From CAVVJA01 sp963801715 (GTDB lineage: Bacteria > Actinomycetota > Actinomycetes > Mycobacteriales > Jatrophihabitantaceae), in contig CAWDGB010000012.1 of NCBI GenBank assembly GCA_963801715.1, positions 1-64,000 on the forward strand: a DNA stretch of 64,000 bases, given 5' to 3'. Within the stretch, counting starts at the first letter, position 1; each line of letters opens with the position of its first letter. The translations under genes and the position numbers were made by a program. The notes under the pieces were generated by a model. The model had not been told where the DNA came from. It saw only the letters and a list, made by a program, of their open reading frames with translations, and searched no databases. Positions 58,291 through 64,000 of the stretch are shown here, piece by piece.

Positions 58291-59078
58291 CTCAGACGAG
58301 GGTGCGAGCGCACACCAACCGGCAGCGCACGGTGCATGTCGAGCACTGCATGGGTACCACATTCACAATCGACATCCGTGACCCGGGGAATTGGAGCGAT
58401 GCCATCCGCGATGTGGTCAGCTGGCTGCATGAGGTCGACCACGTTTTCAGTACCTATCGGCACGAGAGCGATATCAGCCGGCTGCGGCGCGGCGAGCTCA
58501 CACTGGAGGCCGCGAATCCGGAAATTGCCGAGGTGCTTGGGCTCTGCGCCGATGCTCAGCTGACCACCGCCGGCTACTTCACGGCTATGCCGAACGGTCA
58601 ACTCGACCCCACCGGACTTGTCAAGGGCTGGGCGATAGAACACGCGAGCCGACGGCTGACCGCCCACGGCGCCGCCAATCACGCAATTAACGGCGGGGGC
58701 GACATGCAACTCGTCGGCGAGGCCGCTTCCGGGCGGCCCTGGACGGTCGGCATCAGCAACCCGCGTGACTCCAGCCGAGTTCTCACGGTCGTGTCCGGGC
58801 GAGATTTCGCCGTTGCCACTTCGGGGACCGCAGAGCGTGGCGCCCACGTCATAGACCCCTTCACCGGCCGCCCGGCATCGCGGGCCTTGAGCGCGACGAT
58901 CACTGGTCCTTCGTTGAGTTGGGCTGACGCATACGCGACAGCCGTGGTCGTCATGGGTGCAGCAGGAGTGCGCTGGATAGCCGAGGTCGATGAATATGAA
59001 GCGCTGATAGTTGCGCCCGACGGCACCTGCTACCGAAGCTCCGGCTGGAGCATCCCAACCGACACTCGCTCCTACTGA
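58287..59078 (+). CDS. apbE: FAD:protein FMN transferase (ApbE family)
   Basis: 263 residues. CMGTTFTIDIRD, DHVFSTYRHESDISRL, GLVKGWAIEHASRRL, NHAINGGGDMQLVGE and SGTAERGAHVIDPFTGRP are ApbE motifs; the last three bind FAD and metal. No obvious lipobox, so probably cytosolic or N-terminally anchored. Flavinylates the neighbouring FMN-binding protein. Confidence 0.95.
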   Translation: MTQTRVRAHTNRQRTVHVEHCMGTTFTIDIRDPGNWSDAIRDVVSWLHEVDHVFSTYRHESDISRLRRGELTLEAANPEIAEVLGLCADAQLTTAGYFTAMPNGQLDPTGLVKGWAIEHASRRLTAHGAANHAINGGGDMQLVGEAASGRPWTVGISNPRDSSRVLTVVSGRDFAVATSGTAERGAHVIDPFTGRPASRALSATITGPSLSWADAYATAVVVMGAAGVRWIAEVDEYEALIVAPDGTCYRSSGWSIPTDTRSY

Positions 59079-59409
59079 AACCGAGACTTGTGCTGGCGGG
59101 CTGCGGTCTGCTGGGGGTCTGGTATCCCGGCGTTAACTCGCCACGATGTGCCGAGCAAGATGGAAAGGCCACCGAGCGAGGCTATTCAGAACCTGCCGCA
59201 TCATCCTCGACCGGTTCCGTAACGAGCAGCGCGCCCTGCGGATTCTCATCGCCCGCCATCAGCGGGGTTATGTTCCCCGAGCGTCCCGAGCGCAGAGTGA
59301 CGATCGCGCTGACATGCCGCCCTCGCTCACGTGAAGTCGTCGGCAAGAGGTAAAATTCTCATGAGCCTGGACAGCTAGGTAGTCGTATGAATTAACGGAG
59401 CTGAGCTCG
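59079..59409. other. intergenic region, no supported gene
   Basis: 330 bp. An open frame covers part of it but lacks protein-like composition and any family match. No hairpin or operator recognised. Confidence 0.4.
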
Positions 59410-59574
59410 ATGATGAGCAACCTGGTGACTTTCGGGGTCCTCGCCGCAATTCTGCTTGTCGCCCTGGTGATGTTTGCGCGGCGGCAACAGCGTCGGCTGC
59501 GAGATCTCGATTCACTCCCGCGCCGGGCCGGAAGTGCGCCACCAGGCGCGCCCCCGTTCGAACCACGGTTCTGA
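59410..59574 (+). CDS. small single-helix membrane protein
   Basis: 54 residues. One hydrophobic helix (LVTFGVLAAILLVALVMFA) followed by a basic Arg-rich stretch and a Pro-rich tail. Tandem ATG codons at the start. Family not recognised. Confidence 0.55.
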   Translation: MMSNLVTFGVLAAILLVALVMFARRQQRRLRDLDSLPRRAGSAPPGAPPFEPRF

Positions 59575-59998
59575 CGCGCTTCGGCGCGGACAGACTCCCG
59601 GCTCGTGGGGAGGAATAGCGAACGAGTTCGTCACGGCTGCGCTAATCCGATCCAAGCCTGGTTAGCTGCTGCGGTTGGGTGAACGTCCTCAGAATCGGGT
59701 TATACGTCGACGATGGCTAGGCAGGCTCCCCTCGCCGGCCTCCTGTCTAGCAAGGATCCCGGCTGGAGGCTGCTAGCCGGTCGGTTGCGGCGGCCCGCCG
59801 TCGTGGGCCGCCGCTACGCGGTGCGCGGCCACGTCGCCAACACCTCGATCAGCTGCTCGTTCGTGGGCCGCCGCGCCCCGTTCGTGCGCATCGTCTTGCC
59901 ATCATCATCGTGATGGACGTCCTGCTTTCGCCGACGCGACCCCGATTGACCATAGGATCGCTGCGAACGACCCCACCATCGTGCAAAGGTGACAGGAC
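59575..59998. other. intergenic region, no supported gene
   Basis: 424 bp. Contains a direct repeat of GTGGGCCGCCGC about 55 bp apart. Short open frames exist on both strands but none has a convincing start, composition or match. Confidence 0.4.
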
Positions 59999-60508
59999 AT
60001 GGACATCACAGAGATCATCCTTGCTGATCATGAGGAGCAGCGCCGGATGTTCGCTCGCATCGACGACATCGATCGAACCGATACCCAAACGCTGCGGGCG
60101 TTGTGGAACCGCTTGTCCGCGATGCTCGAGGTGCACGCCGAGGCCGAAGAGGTCTATTTCTATCCGGAGCTGCTCAAGCTCGGTGAGCGGCTCAAGGACA
60201 ACACCGAGGCTGACGAGACCGTAGATGCCATCGGCGACCATAACGACATCCGCGACGGGATTCGCGCAGCGTCGCTCCATGATGTCGGATCGGAAGCTTG
60301 GTGGCAGGGCGTGATGGCAGCCCGCAAGGCCAATGACGAGCATATGGGCGAGGAGGAGCACGAAGGGCTACGTGATTTTCGCCTCCATGTTGACCTTGAC
60401 ACTCGGCACAAGATCGCTGTGGCGTTCGTCGCCTACGAGGCACAACACATTAGCGGCGTACCGATCGTCGACAAAGACCCGAAGAGATACGTCGAAGACA
60501 ACAGCTGA
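59999..60508 (+). CDS. hemerythrin (HHE) domain protein
   Basis: 169 residues. Four-helix bundle with metal ligands in ILADHEEQRRMFARID, LEVHAEAEEVYFYPELL, IGDHNDIRDGI and NDEHMGEEEHEGLRDF. Binds a di-iron centre; possible roles are oxygen, NO or iron-stress sensing. The preceding GTGACAGGAC provides a weak ribosome binding site. Confidence 0.9.
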   Translation: MDITEIILADHEEQRRMFARIDDIDRTDTQTLRALWNRLSAMLEVHAEAEEVYFYPELLKLGERLKDNTEADETVDAIGDHNDIRDGIRAASLHDVGSEAWWQGVMAARKANDEHMGEEEHEGLRDFRLHVDLDTRHKIAVAFVAYEAQHISGVPIVDKDPKRYVEDNS

Positions 60509-60544
60509 GGCCGCAACCCCCGCTCGTATCCGGTCCTACCCCCT

Positions 60545-60597
60545 TTCGTGATCTTGGACTTAACGTCGCTATTTGGCATCAAGTCCAAGATCACGAA
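60545..60597. repeat. dispersed palindromic repeat, copy C
   Basis: Arms TTCGTGATCTTGGACTT and AAGTCCAAGATCACGAA pair over 17 bp around a middle that has lost the internal ATGCCATATGGCAT symmetry but still contains TGGCAT. It lies 24 bp 3' of the GH3 stop and between convergent genes. Confidence 0.85.
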
Positions 60598-60620
60598 GTG
60601 CCTGACCTATTCCCTCTCGG

Positions 60621-62931
60621 CTACCTGGTGACCGTGAACGACTTGGTCATGGTCGCTTGGGAGCTATCGCCGACGTAGACATCGATCTGGCCAGGCTCGA
60701 CCACGAACTTACCCATGTTGTCGTAGAAGCCGACATCATTGCGGTCGAGGGTGAACGAGACTGTCTTGGTCTGGCCGGGTTGCAGAGTGACGCGATCGAA
60801 ATCGCGCAGCCTGCGTACCGGCTGCGAGATGCTCGCGACCGGATCGTGGATGTAGAGCTGCACCACCTCGTCACCCGCGCGACTGCCAGTGTTGGTGACG
60901 TTCACCCTCGCCTTGACGCTGCCCCTCGGCGACATCGTCGCGGAGCTGAGCCGCAGGTTGGAGAAACTGAACGTGGTGTAGCTCAGACCGTATCCGAACG
61001 AGTACAGCGGGTCGCACGTGTTCAGGTCGCGGTAACGCGAGTTGTACTTGGACGTGATGTCACACGGCCGGCCGGTCGGCTCATGGTTGTAGTAGATCGG
61101 CACTTGACCGACGTTGACCGGGAAGGACACCGGCAGCTTGCCGCCAGGGTTGACCTTGCCGAACAGGACATCGGCCACTGCATTGCCGGCCTGAACGCCC
61201 GGGAACCACGCTTCGAGGATCGCCGGCGACTTCGCCGCGACGCTCGGTCAGCGTCAGCGGTCGGCCGTTGAACAGCACGACGGTGAACGGCTTGCCGAGC
61301 GCCGCGATCCGGTCGATCAGCTGCTGCTCGTCGCCGGGCAGGTCGATGTTGCTGCGCGACGTGGCCTCGCCGCTCATCTCCCGGGTCTCGCCGAGCGCGA
61401 GCACGACCTGGTCGGCCGACTGGGCCGCGGCCACCGCCTCGTCGAACCCCGGACCGGCCGGGCAGTCATCCGCGGGGTTGTACTGCGGCGGCTCGGTGTT
61501 CGGCAGATCGCAGGCCTTTGTGAACGTCGTCGTCCCGGTGCTCTGCGTCTTGATCCCGGTGTACAGGGAGACTGCGTCCTCGTCGCGACCGGTGCCCCAC
61601 CACGGGCCGAGCATGTCGTGCTGGTCGTCGCCGAGCGGACCGATCACTGCCGTGTTCTTCGTCGGGTCGAGTGGCAGCGTCGAGTTGTCATTCTTCAGCA
61701 GCACCATCGACTTGCTCGCCGCCGCTCGCGCCGCCGCCACGGCGTCCGGCCGCAGCTGTGCCGCCCCGGCCTGGGATACGTCGACGTACGGGTGCTCGAA
61801 CAGCCCGGCGCGGAACTTGACGCGCAAGATGTTCCGCACCGCATCGTTGATCTCCTTCAGAGTGATCTTGCCCTGGGCAAGGAGCTGCTTGCCGAAGTCG
61901 ACATAGTTGGTGCTGACCATTTCCATGTTCGTGCCAGCACTGATCGCCAGCTGCGCAGCCTGCGGCCCGTCCGCGGCAACGCCGTGACCGCACGGCCCAC
62001 TGTTCGGGTTCACCGGTGGGCAGGCCCGCAGCTCGGCCACCGCGGTGTAGTCACTTTCCACGAACCCGTCGAAGCCCCACTGACCCCTCAGGATGTCGGT
62101 CTCCGTCTCCTGGTTTGCGCAGCCGGGCACGCCGTTGATCGCGTTGAACGAGCACATCGCGGTGCCCACCCCGGCGTCGACGGCCGCCTTGTACGGCGGC
62201 AGGTAGAGGTTGTACAGGAGCTGCGTCGACATGTCGGTGGTGTTGTACTCGCGGCCGCCTTCCGGCTGGCCGTACGCCGCCAGGTGCTTAACGCTGGCGA
62301 CCACCTTGTCGGCCGCGCTGTAGTTAGCCCCCTGGTCGCCGTGCACCTTGGCCGCGGCCATGACCGAGCCGAGGTACGGATCTTCGCCGGAGGCTTCGGA
62401 GATACGTCCCCACCGCGGATCGTGCGAGACGTCGACCATGGGGCTGTACACCTGCTTGATTCCGGTCGCTGCCGTTTCCCGCGCGCCGAAGGTGGCGTCG
62501 GCGGTCGCAACTCCTGGATCGAAGCTGCTCGCCTCGCCGAGCGGTATCGGGAAGACGGTACGGAATCCGTGGATGGTGTCGAAGGCGAACAGGATCGGAA
62601 TATGCAGCCTGGACTGCTCCACCGCGACGTGCTGGAAGTGGTTGATCTTCACGGGATCAGTAAGGCTGAAGACTCCGCCGACCCCCTTCTGCGCGTCTGC
62701 GTCGGTTATCTGCCCGTCGGACAGCAACTGCATCTGCTCGAGCTTCTCCTCGAGCGTCATTTTCGCGAGAAGGGCGTTCACCTTTGCCTCGACCGGCGGC
62801 CCACCCGGGGCGCTCGTCGCGTTACTCGCGGCGAGACCACCAACCAGCAGGCTGGCGGTGAGTGCGAGTACAGCGACCGCGGCGTGCCGTCTGTTGACGA
62901 TCCGGTGTCTGCGTAAACGCACACGTGTCAT
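60621..62931 (-). CDS. secreted GH3 beta-glucosidase (one frameshift)
   Basis: About 770 residues. Signal peptide (AVLALTASLLVGGLAASNATSA), GH3 domain one with MTLEEKLEQMQL, FAFDTIHGFRTVFPIPL, SPMVDVSHDPRWGRISEASGEDP, KHLAAYGQPEGGREY and FVESDYTAVAEL (nucleophile Asp). Domain two has STVLLKND-type SMVLLKNDNSTLPLD, and a C-terminal fibronectin III-like domain follows GYGLSYTTFSFS. Closer to BglX than the other GH3 here. One break near 61210. Hydrolyses beta-glucosides outside the cell. Confidence 0.9.
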
Positions 62932-63313
62932 CGAGAACCCCCTCTAGGGAGACGAGACCTGCCGGCTGATGAAATGTTGGGTCGGCGCGCGTGCCGGTCG
63001 ATCGCGCGCCTGTGGATTAGCTGCCGTTCCCGGCACGGATCCGGCAGACCATCCACGGGAAGCTCCCAAGACAGCCGAGTGGCCCAGACGAGCCACTTGC
63101 TGTCAAAGACCATAAAAGCCCCGACGCAGTTAACGGACCGTTAAAATACGCTCTAACACGCGAATCGCCATGAAGGTGCCCCGAGCGGGCGACGGCCGGC
63201 GGATCACGTGGAATTACCCGACAAACCTCGTCAGTCCGTGCAGAGGACGGCCAGGGCAAGCTGGCCGACGCCGGGCCCCCTCGGATCGGGTCGAGGCGGA
63301 GTTCGTCGGCTCG
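62932..63313. other. upstream region of the GH3 gene
   Basis: About 380 bp with no supported gene. Holds the palindrome at 63130 and an AT-rich patch beside it; the half next to the citrate-synthase-like gene shows nothing recognisable. Confidence 0.4.
63130..63144. promoter_or_regulatory. candidate operator, 7-bp arms
   Basis: TTAACGGACCGTTAA, perfect arms around one central base, about 200 bp upstream of the GH3 start. It stands out in an otherwise GC-rich leader. Palindromes of this size often bind LacI- or TetR-type repressors; no such regulator is in the window. Confidence 0.45.
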
Positions 63314-64000
63314 TCAGTACTGCGGTTCGACGTACCCGGCGTGTGACTCGACGGTGCGGAAGATGTCGTTCGCGATCGGGTTGCGCATCTCCTCGGCGAG
63401 CTGACCGAGCAGCCCGGCACAGCGCGCGAGTAGCACGACCCCGCGCAGCAGGGTGAGCGGAATACCGATATCGGCTAGTGCTGCGCCGCACGCGCCGGCG
63501 CCGTTGAGTGGCAGCGACCGGCCCAACACAACGGGCGCGACCCGGCCCACCGCTTCAAACAGCGCCAGGTGCGGGCCGTACTGGCCTTCCTCGCGCGCGA
63601 TCTCGATGATCACGGCGGTGCGTGGGTCGCCGGACTTGTGCAGGTGATGGCCAAGCCCCGGGACGTAACCGCCGGCGTCCCGGCGGGCCTGGACAGCTGC
63701 GGCCGCGAGCGCGTCCCAACCCGCGTCGTCGCCTGGCAGGGAGTCGACGGTGGCCAGCGCACCGGCGAGGAACGTGCCGGTGTCTTCGCTGACGCCGAGG
63801 AATCGCGAGCCGCCGCCCAGCAGGCCGGCGGCGAGCGCGCCTTGGATCGCGTCTGGCGCGCTGAGGTAGGTGAGCCGCGCGGCGATGGCCGTTGGGGTGA
63901 ATCCGTGGTCGGCGAGCGCGACGAGAACGGCGTCGAACACGCGAGCTTGGCCCGTGGATGGCGGCCGCAGGGTGATCAGCCAGTAGGCCAGCTCGCCGAA
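63314..64000 (-). CDS. citrate-synthase-like protein (citryl-CoA lyase type), partial
   Basis: The last 229 residues are in the window; the 5' end lies beyond it. DHGFTPTAIAARLTYLSAPDAIQGALAAGLLGGGSRFLG, YVPGLGHHLHKSGDPRT and LPLNGAGACGAALADIGIP are conserved citrate-synthase-superfamily segments, with GLGHxxHK typical of the citryl-CoA lyase-like group. The C-terminus AEEMRNPIANDIF contains an Arg likely to bind citrate. Exact reaction uncertain. Confidence 0.75.
   Translation of the reverse strand, partial: FGELAYWLITLRPPSTGQARVFDAVLVALADHGFTPTAIAARLTYLSAPDAIQGALAAGLLGGGSRFLGVSEDTGTFLAGALATVDSLPGDDAGWDALAAAAVQARRDAGGYVPGLGHHLHKSGDPRTAVIIEIAREEGQYGPHLALFEAVGRVAPVVLGRSLPLNGAGACGAALADIGIPLTLLRGVVLLARCAGLLGQLAEEMRNPIANDIFRTVESHAGYVEPQY

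Noticed and set aside
59090..59353. Possible gene after apbE
   Set aside because: Composition typical of an open frame in high-GC noncoding DNA; no start signal or match.
59713..59913. Possible gene in the gap before hemerythrin
   Set aside because: No ribosome binding site, low-complexity composition and no family resemblance on either strand.
1..64000. tRNA, rRNA or phage structural genes
   Set aside because: I looked for TpsiC-like motifs, rRNA signatures and capsid or terminase-type proteins and saw none that could be supported.

Overview
The window is high-GC actinobacterial DNA (Actinomycetota). This rests on the GC-rich codon use, the many GTG starts, a mycothiol-family DinB-like protein, an ECF sigma factor with a SnoaL-like tail, class F-type sortases, a baeRF-type release-factor homologue, and actinobacterial integrase and pentapeptide-repeat families. 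I cannot name a genus. No tRNA, rRNA or CRISPR array was found. Many clearly homologous genes carry one or more single-base frameshifts spread over unrelated functions. I read most of these as uncorrected long-read consensus errors rather than biology.

Layout. (1) Positions 1-18768 form one large inverted repeat centred on base 8960 with essentially no spacer. The inner arms (about 1698-8959 and 8961-16405) hold the same genes in mirror order: a zinc-ribbon protein, a PspC-domain protein, a phosphotransferase remnant, NDH-2, cydA, cydB, a ClC transporter and a baeRF-like protein. The left arm is full of small indels and is probably a fold-back read artefact. The outer ends are different. Each carries a cell-wall substrate plus sortase pair, and these two pairs differ by ordinary synonymous and amino-acid substitutions, so they look like true paralogues or strain alleles. 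(2) 18820-23253: DUF899, SDR, TIGR03086-like, ECF sigma factor and carboxymuconolactone-decarboxylase genes, all on the minus strand. (3) 23455-39204: a carbohydrate and oxidoreductase region with a GH15 glucodextranase-like enzyme, a BNR-repeat protein, a nitroreductase, an alditol oxidase, an aldo/keto reductase, a GH3 glucosidase, a flavin monooxygenase-like protein, DUF2293 and a secreted beta-helix (GH55-like) protein. (4) 39311-43785: the Memo/radical-SAM pair amrB-amrS, a KstD-like flavoprotein and an SDR. (5) 43754-53121: a roughly 9.4 kb integrative element bounded by a perfect 19-bp direct repeat, with integrase, excisionase, many short unknown proteins, an unusual three-gene module and a pentapeptide-repeat protein. 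(6) 53258-59078: an OmpR-type two-component system, a DUF5666-like protein, a ferric-reductase-like flavohaem protein, an FMN-binding protein and ApbE, which together look like a regulated cell-surface flavin electron-transfer module. (7) 59410-64000: a small membrane protein, hemerythrin, a second GH3 glucosidase and a citrate-synthase-like gene cut by the window edge.

How the parts work together. NDH-2 and cytochrome bd give a short respiratory chain (NADH to quinol to oxygen). The secreted GH15, GH3 and GH55-like enzymes suggest growth on plant or microbial glucans, and the alditol oxidase and AKR suggest sugar or polyol oxidation. Three copies of a roughly 50-bp palindromic repeat sit directly 3' of three secreted carbohydrate-active genes. 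The most noteworthy observations are these: the integrative element entered the 5' coding end of an SDR gene, apparently replacing its start codon and promoter, with the old start still visible at the far end of the element; the coupled sortase/substrate pairs lack a recognisable catalytic arginine and a canonical LPXTG motif; and the element carries an unrecognised three-gene operon.
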